Part shown: positions 16,231-24,924 of the stretch, in pieces | How the letters are laid out: each line of letters begins with the position of its first letter | Position numbering within the stretch: position 1 is the stretch's first letter | Source of the DNA: Caldifarciminota bacterium | GTDB lineage: Bacteria; Hydrothermota; Tepidihabitantia; Tepidihabitantales; CAIPLT01 | Assembly (NCBI GenBank): GCA_903865935.1 | Contig: CAIPLT010000016.1 | Span: forward strand, 1-43,315 | Direction of reading: 5' to 3' | DNA length: 43,315 nt | The notes under the pieces: model-generated | The model's input: only the letters and a program-made list of their open reading frames with translations | The model's database searches: none | What the model was told of the DNA's origin: nothing | Program-made: the position numbers and the translations under genes

Positions 16231-17853
16231 TCAACCTTGCTTATGAAATTCTAAGAATTTTTCTGCAATTTTATATTTCTCAGCAATTTCATTTACTGCA
16301 TCTGAATTAATTTTAGGTTCTGGATAGTTTTTAATCGCCATTTCTGCTGCGGATAATAAAATTAAACTCATAATTAGATCACTTGCTTCTTCAGGCATAC
16401 TATTAAATCCCCAGAAGTTTATGGGATATCCATTTGCCAAAAGGTGTATATGCCTATTGGGATGTAAAATATAAGTAGTTCCTATATCGTAATTATCATT
16501 TCTTAGTAAAGTTCGCGATTTTGATTGTCTATCTAATTCATCGATGTCAATTTCATATAGTTCAGATGATGCACTTAACAGATAGGTGTCGTGTGTAAGG
16601 TTAGCTATTACTTTCGAGTCGATAGAAGTATTTCCTGACGTACCTATTACAAAATTTCTATTCCGTACTGCTTCTCCAGGAGAGTCCGCTATATCAAATC
16701 CTATTACAGGTAAAATTTTTTCAGAAGATGGTTCAACAACTGTTACATTAACACCGTTTATTTTAAGCCACTCGGCAACTTTTCCTCCAATTGCTCCAAA
16801 CCCAAATACAGTAGCACGCTTTCGTTTTAGTGATATGTTAGATAGTAATCTCTTAATATTGTCTATTACAGCTTCTGCAATGTATGGTGGTTCAAATGTG
16901 TTTTTTATCTTACTTGTAGCGACAGAAAGAATAGGAAATTTCAATTTCTTGATTTGACTATCATTACGAGCACCTCTTGTCGTTTGTTCAACAGCTCCAA
17001 CAACATAATTAATCAAATTAGGAAACTGAGTGTGTATAGATGGTACAATAAATCCGCCATCTTCTATTATTAAAATTTTCTTTATTCTACCAGAAGATGC
17101 ATCAGAAAATTGCTTTAGACGTTGGCTAATGTATGAACGTGGTTCCACTACTGCACCTTGTTTCTCAAAATAATCTTTTATTGCGTCTCTTTGTGGGTAT
17201 GGATAATCCTTATAGAAAAAATAAGTGTTCTTTAAGTTCATTCCTAAGTTTTCGCATGCTTTCACGAATGGAATTATATCTTTTAAGAAGTGCAGTAAAA
17301 TGAAAGAGTGCATATCCTGGAAAGGCTTTTCTTTTAACAAATTAGGGTCGCGCGAATAATACGATAAGAGAGGTGTATATTTAAATGGTTCTTGTTTAAC
17401 TGTTTTAGGTAATACCTCGTGAAAATTTTGAGAAAATTCTAATCGTTTAGTAGCATCGTTTTGATCTATTGTATCTTTCTTGAGTTCAACTTTATTAGGA
17501 TTCAATCTATATACTTCAACTTTATTAGGAACTTGTTTCGTTAGATCGGATTGACATCTAGTACATTCAAATGAATCTTCATCAACTAATGCTTTTTTGT
17601 AGTCTAGAATTTTCATCAAATTTTCACATTCCGTACATTCTATATACTTTTCTTTTCGCAATAAGCCATCTTTATTAAGGATTTCAAAAATGCCTATAAC
17701 TTGACTTTCTTTTTCATTTAATAGACCTGCAATTGTATCCGGTTTTAAGACACTTGACGGTGTAGAATGATATAATATATCATCAATTTTTAGACATAAA
17801 TTTTTTAATTCAGGAAATTTATTGACTAAATGCTCGCACTCTTGAAAGTACAT
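16231..17853 (-). CDS. SAHH-like Rossmann protein with N-terminal winged helix and zinc ribbon, inside a type I RM operon
   Basis: 540 residues. From about 35 a winged-helix-like segment (DTIAGLLNEKESQVIGIFEILNKDGLLRK) leads into a zinc ribbon with CTEC (73-76) and CTRC (97-100). The second half follows S-adenosylhomocysteine hydrolase: ILIIEDGGF (about 260-268; SAHH ILDDGGD), VGAVEQTTRG (SAHH GxxEETTTG), the NAD site TVFGFGAIGGK (348-358), FVIGTSGNTSID, and IHLLANGYPINFWG (SAHH IILLAEGRLVNLG). The catalytic lysine position seems kept (SKIKNTFE). The second Glu of EETTTG is Gln, and the histidine of the GHFDVEID motif is replaced (SSELYEID). The start ATG at 17853 is chosen because AAAGGAGG lies nine bases upstream; a longer frame to 17934 lacks such a site. 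It may bind NAD and a nucleoside ligand. True SAHH activity is doubtful. Confidence 0.8.
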   Translation of the reverse strand: MYFQECEHLVNKFPELKNLCLKIDDILYHSTPSSVLKPDTIAGLLNEKESQVIGIFEILNKDGLLRKEKYIECTECENLMKILDYKKALVDEDSFECTRCQSDLTKQVPNKVEVYRLNPNKVELKKDTIDQNDATKRLEFSQNFHEVLPKTVKQEPFKYTPLLSYYSRDPNLLKEKPFQDMHSFILLHFLKDIIPFVKACENLGMNLKNTYFFYKDYPYPQRDAIKDYFEKQGAVVEPRSYISQRLKQFSDASSGRIKKILIIEDGGFIVPSIHTQFPNLINYVVGAVEQTTRGARNDSQIKKLKFPILSVATSKIKNTFEPPYIAEAVIDNIKRLLSNISLKRKRATVFGFGAIGGKVAEWLKINGVNVTVVEPSSEKILPVIGFDIADSPGEAVRNRNFVIGTSGNTSIDSKVIANLTHDTYLLSASSELYEIDIDELDRQSKSRTLLRNDNYDIGTTYILHPNRHIHLLANGYPINFWGFNSMPEEASDLIMSLILLSAAEMAIKNYPEPKINSDAVNEIAEKYKIAEKFLEFHKQG

Positions 17854-18892
17854 ATTCAACATCCTCCTTTCGATTAGGGGTAGTAAAATTGATTCTGCTT
17901 TTGTTTCCAACGATGATTGTATGAATTTCTCCAATTAATGGATTATTGTTATTTGAATTTATTGATGATGGAAGCCAATAGAAATTACCAATGTGACCTA
18001 CCCCAATATCTCTAACACTTCGTAAGGCTTGATCGAATACACGTTCACCTAATAATGAATCATATGGTGTTGCACTTGCTGCTGAAAGTGATTTCCCATC
18101 TATTGTATGATATCCAATAACATGTGATCTTGTCTCTTTTGGTCCTGAATCTTCTAATTCATGTAACTTTTTAATAACAGATCTTAAATCTAATTTTGAG
18201 AAATGTTCGATATTTACCAATGGATTAATTAAACCAGCAAATTTTTCATATGCCTCTTCGTACTTATCCCCACTTGGCAATTGTGAAATTTGTATGGTAG
18301 AAGTGTTTGAAATTAAATTCCATTTAAATGTATAAACTCCACGGTAAACATGTTTAACATATGCTCTTAATTCTACTTCTTTACCATCACGTTCATCTGA
18401 TGCATCAAAATCTTCAAATCTTTCCAAATAATCTCGACGTTCAACAGCATATATTTTTAATTCACGAAATTCCTCATTATAAACAATAGAAGATAAGCTA
18501 ATCTGCTTCGGTAAAATTAATGGAAGCCGAGCATTCCAATATCTTGAAAATCTGCTCTTTATTAAAATACTCTGTATATTAGTGTTATGTCTCCATTTTC
18601 TTAATTCTGTTTCTGAACCATTTAATAGTATAACGTGTTGTTTTTCCCATGGTGAAACATCATCAAGAAAATTTACTAAATCTTTGTATTCTAATGTACC
18701 ATTATCTAGATGTTCCAGAATTCGCAATCGTAATTGAGATTTTATACCAGATTTTAGTAGTTCATGTTTTTCAAGAAATTGTCTAATCAAATCTCCTTTG
18801 AGCTTCATAAAGTATTGAATAATTTTTTCTTTTTCTTCTGCTGTATATTCTGGTGGTTGTAATTCCTTCAATCCAAGTTGCTGTGGTTTCAT
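17819..18892 (-). CDS. Protein with N-terminal SAP-like segment, inside a type I RM operon
   Basis: 357 residues with no family that I recognise overall. Residues about 29-77 (LIRQFLEKHELLKSGIKSQL, then RLRILEHLDNGTLEYKDLVNFL) resemble a SAP or related helix-loop-helix DNA-binding segment: helix, 'lKsGiKsqLrlRi', helix, 'G.l...dLv.fL'. The remaining ~280 residues mix beta strands and helices, with GYHTIDGKSLSAASATPYD and IHTIIVGNKSRINFTTPNRKEDVEYV near the end; no catalytic motif stands out. The ATG at 18892 is chosen because GGGAGG lies seven bases upstream; an in-frame ATG at 18907 would place that site inside the gene. The 3' end overlaps the SAHH-like gene by 35 bases, and that gene's ribosome binding site lies within this coding sequence, so the two are translationally linked. 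Confidence 0.75.
   Translation of the reverse strand: MKPQQLGLKELQPPEYTAEEKEKIIQYFMKLKGDLIRQFLEKHELLKSGIKSQLRLRILEHLDNGTLEYKDLVNFLDDVSPWEKQHVILLNGSETELRKWRHNTNIQSILIKSRFSRYWNARLPLILPKQISLSSIVYNEEFRELKIYAVERRDYLERFEDFDASDERDGKEVELRAYVKHVYRGVYTFKWNLISNTSTIQISQLPSGDKYEEAYEKFAGLINPLVNIEHFSKLDLRSVIKKLHELEDSGPKETRSHVIGYHTIDGKSLSAASATPYDSLLGERVFDQALRSVRDIGVGHIGNFYWLPSSINSNNNNPLIGEIHTIIVGNKSRINFTTPNRKEDVEYVLSRVRAFSQ
17863..17870 (-). promoter_or_regulatory. Ribosome binding site that fixes the start of the SAHH-like gene
   Basis: AAAGGAGG on the minus strand, nine bases before ATG 17853. An in-frame ATG directly touches the GGAGG and is too close to be used. The site is embedded in the last codons of the SAP-like gene. 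Confidence 0.75.
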
Positions 18893-18939
18893 ATTACTAC
18901 CTCCCATTCAATATTGATGAATATAATTGTTGACATAAT

Positions 18940-21696
18940 TTAACTCACTAATGTTTTATTCATTTCTTCTAAAATCTTATCTAAGTCTTTTCCAAATGAT
19001 TCAGATGCTCTAATTCTTCCGCCTTTTTCATAGAATGGTGCATAGTCAAAATCATCCATAGTCATACTTAGGGAAGTAGCAATATGGTCTTTTATCATCT
19101 CAAGCCATTGTAATTGTTCGGCAGTAAATTTATTACCTAATTTTTCTTGCTCTTTCAACCATTCATTGAATCGCAAGTCAACGAGATTTGCAAATGGTTC
19201 GAGTGATTCGGTCTCACCGATTGTAAACCGAATAAGTGAGATTATATCAGTTAAAAGTTTGGTCGGTCCAGCATGTTTGACTTTTGACTTTTCAAGTTGC
19301 TCGTAAGCAAACCAGATATTTTCTTGGGTTAAGAAATAAGGCGGTTTTTCTATTGCTTCAGCAAGTTGTTTTATCTCTTCGTAAGTCACATGTCGCCTGT
19401 TATAAGGTTTTCCATAAATCATTTGTAAAGCAGTTAATTCGTCTTTATTTTCATCAATAAACTTCTTGAATGTATCAATAACTGTGTGTGCTTTTTCTTT
19501 TGCCTTATCATCAAAACCCGCTAAAATGACTCTGTCTTTGCTGACTGTATCAATAATCTGCTCGTTTCTTTTTTTAATATCAATTAATATATTTCTCAGT
19601 TTCGGTTCATCAAATGGTGAACAAGCAGTTTTAACCAGTTCTTGAGTCGCTTGCTTTATCTGTTTCTTATCTGGATTATCGGTCTTAAATATCTCTTTTG
19701 CTTTTTCTATCTGCTTATCCGGGTCAATTGCATTAAGCAGATTATTGATTAAATCTTTTAATGGCCTACCTTGAGAAATATCTTCAATATCTTTTCGGTC
19801 TTTTTCATTGACTTCTCTATCCATTCGGGCAAGTCTACCCGCTAAAGAAATTATTGTATCTTCATCTCTTATCCCCATAGCAATTCCATCTAGTAACTTG
19901 TCAAATGGAATAGTTCGTTTTCGCTCTAATGGTCTTGAATCGGTCTTATCATTCTCAGTAACACCTACCGCATCAACAATAATGAAATAAGTTTTATTCA
20001 AAGCGTCTGGAGTGACTGCTTTAAAGTCAGTTGATGAGATGGTTCGTGTACCTCTACCTTTCATCTGCTCAAAATAGGTTCGGGATTGAACATTTCTCAT
20101 AAATATTAAACACTCTAATGGACGAATATCAGTGCCAGTTGAAATCATATCAACCGTTACAGCAATTCGTGGATTATACGAATTGCGAAAACTTGCGATT
20201 AAATCTTCTGGCTTTTCACCAGTTGTTCTATATGTAATCTTTTTACAAAAATCGTTGCCTTTACCAAATTCTTCTCTGGCGATATGAACAATATCTTCAG
20301 CATGTGAATCATCCTTAGCAAATATCAAAGTCTTAGGTACTTCAGTTCTTCCTGGAAATATCTCAATAAATAATCTATCTTTAAATGTCTTGAGAATAGT
20401 TCTTATCTGGTCTGGCGCAACAACATAACTGTCTAATTGTTCTTTCTGGTATTCTAAATCCTCGTCTAGTTGTTCCCATCTGGTTTGTCTGGTGAGTTTG
20501 TTACGCTTATCAATATAATAACCAGTTTCTACTTTGCTGCCTTTTTCAGTAATTTCCGTTTTAATGCGGTATGCTTCGTAACCGACATTGACCCCGTCTG
20601 CAACTGCCCGTTCATGATTATATTCCATTACAAGATTTTGATTAAAGAATCCAAGTGTTTGTTTTGATGGAGTTGCAGTTAATCCGATAGTAAAGGCGTC
20701 AAAGTAATCTAATACCTGACGCCACAAGTTATATATTGAACGATGGCACTCGTCAGTAACAATAAAATCAAATGTCTCAATAGGAATTTTCGGATTGTAA
20801 ACTACTTCTCTTGGCTTATCATCTGCAACAGGAAAATCAAAGCCTGATTTTTCTTCCAGCTCGCTGTCAAACTCTTCTTCTCCTTTAAGCATTGAATATA
20901 ATCTTTGGATAGTTGTTATACAAATTCGGCTTACTGGGTCAAGTGTATTAGATGTCAGATGCTGGATATTATATAACTCAGTAAATTTTCTACTGTCATC
21001 AGGTGTAATATATTGTTGAAACTCACGAAGAGTTTGCCGTCCGAGATTATTTCTATCAACTAAAAAGAGAATACGTTTGGCATTGGCAAATTTAATTAAG
21101 CGATAACAAAATGTGACTGCGGTAAAAGTTTTTCCGCCACCCGATGCCATTTGAATGAGTGCTTTTGGTCTTGCATCAACAAATGACTTTTCAAGATTAA
21201 TAATCGCTTCTTTCTGACAATTTCTTAACCCTTCACTTATAAGGGCAGGTAAATTCTTTAACCTTCCACGTAATGAAGGTTTTTGGGAAAGATATTCGAG
21301 CAGTGTTTCCGGTTTATGAAAAGCAAAAATCTGCCGAGAACGAGGTTCTGGATCTCGTTTGTCACGAAATAGTGTTTCTGTCCCTGTGCTTTCATAAGCA
21401 AAAGGCAGAGGCTCTTGAACTACTGGTAATCCTTCGGAGATATTCGCAGTATATTTATCAGTTTGGTCAGAAACACCACTTAGTGTTACTCCCTCAGGTT
21501 TTGCTTCTACAACAGCAATCGCTTTTCTATTTACAAATAATAAGTAATCAGCTACACCAGATTTTAAAGGAAATTCACGTACTGCAATACCAAGAGATAC
21601 TCCAAAATTTGCGTCTTGTAAATCTTGAATAGTCCATCCTGCTGACTGTAAAAGTTCATCTATTTTCTGTCGTGCTTTTTCTTCTGGTTTCAACAT
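18940..21696 (-). CDS. hsdR: Type I restriction endonuclease subunit HsdR (EcoEI-like)
   Basis: ATP-dependent translocase and nuclease subunit. 918 residues. The N-terminal nuclease domain has D50 and VEAK (63-66) in GVADYLLFVNRKAIAVVEAK. The helicase domain has ASGGGKT (184-190), TDECHRSIYN (314-323), GLTATP, and later ISTGTDIRPLECLIFMRNV and EQMKGRGTRT. The C-terminal region resembles the EcoEI R C-terminal domain (for example MTMDDFDYAPFYEKGG). It is complete and appears intact. It is first in the operon with a clear promoter 60 bases upstream. A 20-base CTTTTGA-type repeat-like stretch gives KSKVKH near residue 804. Confidence 0.96.
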   Translation of the reverse strand: MLKPEEKARQKIDELLQSAGWTIQDLQDANFGVSLGIAVREFPLKSGVADYLLFVNRKAIAVVEAKPEGVTLSGVSDQTDKYTANISEGLPVVQEPLPFAYESTGTETLFRDKRDPEPRSRQIFAFHKPETLLEYLSQKPSLRGRLKNLPALISEGLRNCQKEAIINLEKSFVDARPKALIQMASGGGKTFTAVTFCYRLIKFANAKRILFLVDRNNLGRQTLREFQQYITPDDSRKFTELYNIQHLTSNTLDPVSRICITTIQRLYSMLKGEEEFDSELEEKSGFDFPVADDKPREVVYNPKIPIETFDFIVTDECHRSIYNLWRQVLDYFDAFTIGLTATPSKQTLGFFNQNLVMEYNHERAVADGVNVGYEAYRIKTEITEKGSKVETGYYIDKRNKLTRQTRWEQLDEDLEYQKEQLDSYVVAPDQIRTILKTFKDRLFIEIFPGRTEVPKTLIFAKDDSHAEDIVHIAREEFGKGNDFCKKITYRTTGEKPEDLIASFRNSYNPRIAVTVDMISTGTDIRPLECLIFMRNVQSRTYFEQMKGRGTRTISSTDFKAVTPDALNKTYFIIVDAVGVTENDKTDSRPLERKRTIPFDKLLDGIAMGIRDEDTIISLAGRLARMDREVNEKDRKDIEDISQGRPLKDLINNLLNAIDPDKQIEKAKEIFKTDNPDKKQIKQATQELVKTACSPFDEPKLRNILIDIKKRNEQIIDTVSKDRVILAGFDDKAKEKAHTVIDTFKKFIDENKDELTALQMIYGKPYNRRHVTYEEIKQLAEAIEKPPYFLTQENIWFAYEQLEKSKVKHAGPTKLLTDIISLIRFTIGETESLEPFANLVDLRFNEWLKEQEKLGNKFTAEQLQWLEMIKDHIATSLSMTMDDFDYAPFYEKGGRIRASESFGKDLDKILEEMNKTLVS

Positions 21697-21757
21697 TAAT
21701 TGATAATTCTTTTTTCTTTAAAACAATAAGGATTTTTCCGCATTCATTTATAGCTGA

Positions 21758-21785
21758 ATAATATAATAAAACATTGGAAAGTCAA
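21758..21785 (-). promoter_or_regulatory. Promoter of the restriction-modification operon
   Basis: Minus-strand -35 TTGACT (21780-21785), 16-base spacer, -10 TATTAT (21758-21763). This gives a leader of about 55 bases before the hsdR ATG at 21696, so unlike several neighbouring units it is not leaderless. An A-rich AAGAAAAAAG is the only ribosome-binding-like sequence. Confidence 0.6.
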
Positions 21786-21849
21786 GGAGAAACGATAATA
21801 AGATACCAAGATTAGAAAATGCTAATATTGCAGATTAAATGGTGTGAAA

Positions 21850-24666
21850 TTATTTTAGCAGGGGTTTTAGGAATTGACCTGTATATGAGTTGTGGACTTT
21901 TGCGACTTGCTCAGGAGTGCCTTCGGCAATCAGATAACCGCCTTTATCACCGCCTTCTGGTCCCAAATCTATAATCCAGTCTGCACATTTTATCACTTCC
22001 AGATTATGTTCAATTACCACAACCGTATTACCCCTGTCAACCAGGCGATTTAGAACTGTCAGCAGCATTTTCACATCTTCAAAATGCAAGCCGGTGGTCG
22101 GTTCATCCAGAAGATACAGAGTATTACCCGTGCCGATTTTGGACAGTTCTTTAGCAATCTTGACCCGCTGTGCTTCACCGCCCGATAGAGTCGGGGCAGG
22201 CTGACCGAGTTTGATATAACCAAGACCGACATCATGCAATAATTCCAGTTTTCTTTTAATGACTGGTATATTGATAAAAAACTGATACGCTTCCTCAACC
22301 GTCATATTCAAAATATCATAGATACTCTTGCCTTTATATTTAATTTCTAAGGTCTCGCGGTTATATCTTTTTCCTTTGCATTCCTCGCAGGGAATATAAA
22401 CCGGTGGTAAAAAGTGCATCTCGACTTTTATTATGCCGTCACCCTCGCACGCTTCGCATCTCCCGCCAAAAACATTGAATGAAAATCGGCCCATTTTATA
22501 ACCGCGCATGCGCGCTTCCTTGGTCTGGGCAAAAAGCTCGCGGATTGGTGTGAACAGATTGGTATATGTTGCAGGATTGGAGCGCGGTGTCCGCCCGATT
22601 GGTGACTGGTCAATATTAATAATTTTATCAATTTTATTTATATTCTGAATTGTCTCGTGAACACCCGGGTTAATCTTGGAATTATAAAACTCCTGCGCCA
22701 GACGGCTATATAAAATATCAAATATCAACGTGCTTTTACCCGAGCCGGAAACACCAGTTACGCAGACAAAAAGCCCCAAAGGAATTTTGACATCAATCGA
22801 TTTGAGATTATTTTCCGAAGCACTTTTAATTATCAGGAAATTTGTATTTTGCGTGCGGCGTTCATCGGGAATCGGGATTGATTTTCTGCCGACAAGATAA
22901 GCGCCAGTGAGTGATTTGGGATTTGCCATAATCTGCTTTGGCGTGCCGGTTGCGACAACATAACCGCCCTGTTCACCCGCGCCCGGACCCAAATCAAGCA
23001 CATAATCCGCGGTCATTATCGTGTCTTTATCGTGTTCAACTACTATTACGGTATTGCCCAAGTTGCGCAAATGCTTTAAAGTCTCAAGCAAACGGTCATT
23101 GTCCCGCTGGTGCAGACCGATGCTCGGCTCATCCAGAATATAAACAACTCCAACTAGACCTGAGCCAATCTGGGTTGCCAGCCGAACTCTTTGTTCTTCT
23201 CCCCCGCCCAAAGTGTCAGTTCGTCGGTCCAAAGTGAGATAATCAAGCCCGACCGAAACTAAAAACTGTAAACGGCGTAATACCTCTTTTATCACTTCTT
23301 TGGCAATCAGGGTCTCTTTTTCAGTCAGTTTTATTTGTTTGAAGAAAAAGTCCCGCGCATGTCCGATTGAACTTTTGGTAATCTCCGCGATATTGAGTTC
23401 GTTAATTTTTACGGACAGCGCCTCTTTTTTGAGTCGCGTTCCATTACAGGCAGGACACGGCAGGATTGACATAAATTTTTCCGCCCATTCGCGTATCGCA
23501 TCCGACTCGGTTTCGCGGTAGAATCTCATGATATGCGGAATAACCCCTTCAAAAGACTCATCTTCGGCGCCGTGGATAATCACATTTTTTATTGTTTTTG
23601 GTAACTGTTTCCAGGGAGTCTTTAAATTAAATTTGTACGTATCAGCTAATTCCTCTAATTGAGATAGAAACCATTCACTGGTCACCTCGCCCCAGGATGC
23701 GATGGCGCCGTCAATAATACTCAAATCAGGATTAGCAATAACATGGTTTTCGTCAATCTCCATTTTTATACCCAAACCGTGGCATTCAGGACAGGCGCCA
23801 TAAGGATTGTTGAATGAAAATAGTCTGGGTGAAATCTCACCGTAACTGAAGCCGCATTCAACACAGGCAAATGCAGTTGAAAATATCCGCTCTTCCTTGT
23901 TATTAATCAGAATACTGCACAATCCTGAAGATTCTTTTAAAGCTAATTCAACCGAATCCGCCACCCGTTTTCTTAATACGCTCTGCTCGCGAATCGCTCC
24001 TTTTTGTTCACTAATTGTTAACCGGTCAATCACGATTTCAATATTATGTTTCTGATACTTCTGCATTGCTGGCACATCTTCAATTTCATATATTTTCCCG
24101 TCAACTCTTGCCCGCAAATATCCCTTTCGCTTAATTTTATCAAGGAATTCCCGATACTCGCCTTTACGCCCGCGGATTACCGGCGCTAAAATTACAATTG
24201 AGGTGTTTTGTTCCAAACCGAGTATTATATCAACAATCTGGTCGATGGTCTGCGATTTTATCGGTTTATGGCAATCCGGACAATATGGTGTGCCGATGCG
24301 TGCGAATAATACCCTTAAATAATCATAAATCTCGGTTACTGTGCCGACCGTCGAGCGGGGATTTTTGGAAGCGGTGCGTTGCTCAATCGCAATTGCCGGT
24401 GACAGACCGGTTATAAAATCAACATCTGGTTTATCAAGCATACCCAGAAATTGACGGGCATAAGCAGATAGCGACTCAATATACCTTCTTTGGCCTTCGG
24501 CATATATCGTATCAAATGCCAATGACGATTTGCCAGAACCAGAAATACCGGTAATTACGACCAATTTGTTACGGGGAATTTTTACATTAATATCCTTAAG
24601 GTTGTGCAAACGTGCACCTTTAATATGTATGTATTTGTCCTGATATTGCAAACTGTCTTTTTTCAT
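21850..24666 (-). CDS. uvrA: Excinuclease ABC subunit A
   Basis: DNA damage sensor of nucleotide excision repair, which loads UvrB at lesions. 938 residues, full length. The first Walker [10 protein letters not shown] is at 40-48 and the second is [10 protein letters not shown] zinc finger CPDC region lies in the first half, and the C-terminal finger has CEAC ... CEEC spaced 19 residues apart. The second ABC signature is canonical ([13 protein letters not shown]). The first reads [19 protein letters not shown], where most UvrA have [12 protein letters not shown]. It is monocistronic, with a near-consensus promoter that predicts a leaderless mRNA. Confidence 0.97.
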   Translation of the reverse strand: MKKDSLQYQDKYIHIKGARLHNLKDINVKIPRNKLVVITGISGSGKSSLAFDTIYAEGQRRYIESLSAYARQFLGMLDKPDVDFITGLSPAIAIEQRTASKNPRSTVGTVTEIYDYLRVLFARIGTPYCPDCHKPIKSQTIDQIVDIILGLEQNTSIVILAPVIRGRKGEYREFLDKIKRKGYLRARVDGKIYEIEDVPAMQKYQKHNIEIVIDRLTISEQKGAIREQSVLRKRVADSVELALKESSGLCSILINNKEERIFSTAFACVECGFSYGEISPRLFSFNNPYGACPECHGLGIKMEIDENHVIANPDLSIIDGAIASWGEVTSEWFLSQLEELADTYKFNLKTPWKQLPKTIKNVIIHGAEDESFEGVIPHIMRFYRETESDAIREWAEKFMSILPCPACNGTRLKKEALSVKINELNIAEITKSSIGHARDFFFKQIKLTEKETLIAKEVIKEVLRRLQFLVSVGLDYLTLDRRTDTLGGGEEQRVRLATQIGSGLVGVVYILDEPSIGLHQRDNDRLLETLKHLRNLGNTVIVVEHDKDTIMTADYVLDLGPGAGEQGGYVVATGTPKQIMANPKSLTGAYLVGRKSIPIPDERRTQNTNFLIIKSASENNLKSIDVKIPLGLFVCVTGVSGSGKSTLIFDILYSRLAQEFYNSKINPGVHETIQNINKIDKIINIDQSPIGRTPRSNPATYTNLFTPIRELFAQTKEARMRGYKMGRFSFNVFGGRCEACEGDGIIKVEMHFLPPVYIPCEECKGKRYNRETLEIKYKGKSIYDILNMTVEEAYQFFINIPVIKRKLELLHDVGLGYIKLGQPAPTLSGGEAQRVKIAKELSKIGTGNTLYLLDEPTTGLHFEDVKMLLTVLNRLVDRGNTVVVIEHNLEVIKCADWIIDLGPEGGDKGGYLIAEGTPEQVAKVHNSYTGQFLKPLLK

Positions 24667-24676
24667 TCGGATAAGG

Positions 24677-24705
24677 ATTATAATTGGATTTTCATCTTAT
24701 TTCAA
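24677..24705 (-). promoter_or_regulatory. uvrA promoter (leaderless type)
   Basis: Minus-strand -35 TTGAAA (24700-24705), 17-base spacer, -10 TATAAT (24677-24682), then ten bases to the ATG at 24666. No Shine-Dalgarno lies between. Confidence 0.75.
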
Positions 24706-24773
24706 GTAATGAATGATTAATTTTAATCAGAAATTAGAATAATTTACGCATTATTTACTTAAAAGTGCAAAAA

Positions 24774-24783
24774 TTTGTACAAA
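24774..24783. promoter_or_regulatory. Perfect palindrome TTTGTACAAA upstream of pgsB (possible operator)
   Basis: A ten-base perfect palindrome lying 55 bases upstream of the sigma-54 element in the divergent uvrA-pgsB spacer. It could be a regulator site. No second copy was seen nearby, so this is a guess from position and symmetry. Confidence 0.25.
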
Positions 24784-24838
24784 ACACAAAAACTGCAGGT
24801 TTCCAGCCTTAATTTTCAAGGATTATAATTAATGGATA

Positions 24839-24854
24839 TGGCACAATAATTGCT
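24839..24854 (+). promoter_or_regulatory. Sigma-54 (RpoN) promoter element upstream of the pgs operon
   Basis: TGGCAC, five bases, TTGCT is an exact match to the -24/-12 consensus with the required ten bases between GG and GC. Transcription would begin around 24865 and give a leader of about 60 bases before pgsB. Confidence 0.6.
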
Positions 24855-24886
24855 CCTATAATATATGAAGCGCGAGTCAGTATTTA

Positions 24887-24915
24887 TTGACTTTGTTTTT
24901 AAAAAATGATATAAT
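24887..24915 (+). promoter_or_regulatory. Sigma-70 promoter of the pgs operon (leaderless type)
   Basis: -35 TTGACT (24887-24892), 17-base spacer, -10 TATAAT (24910-24915), then nine bases to the pgsB ATG at 24925. No Shine-Dalgarno is present. Confidence 0.75.
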
Positions 24916-24924
24916 TTTAATTAA

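Noticed and set aside
17854-17934. 27-residue upstream extension of the SAHH-like protein
   Set aside because: It would overlap the SAP-like gene by 116 bases and has no ribosome binding site, while AAAGGAGG sits nine bases before the ATG at 17853.
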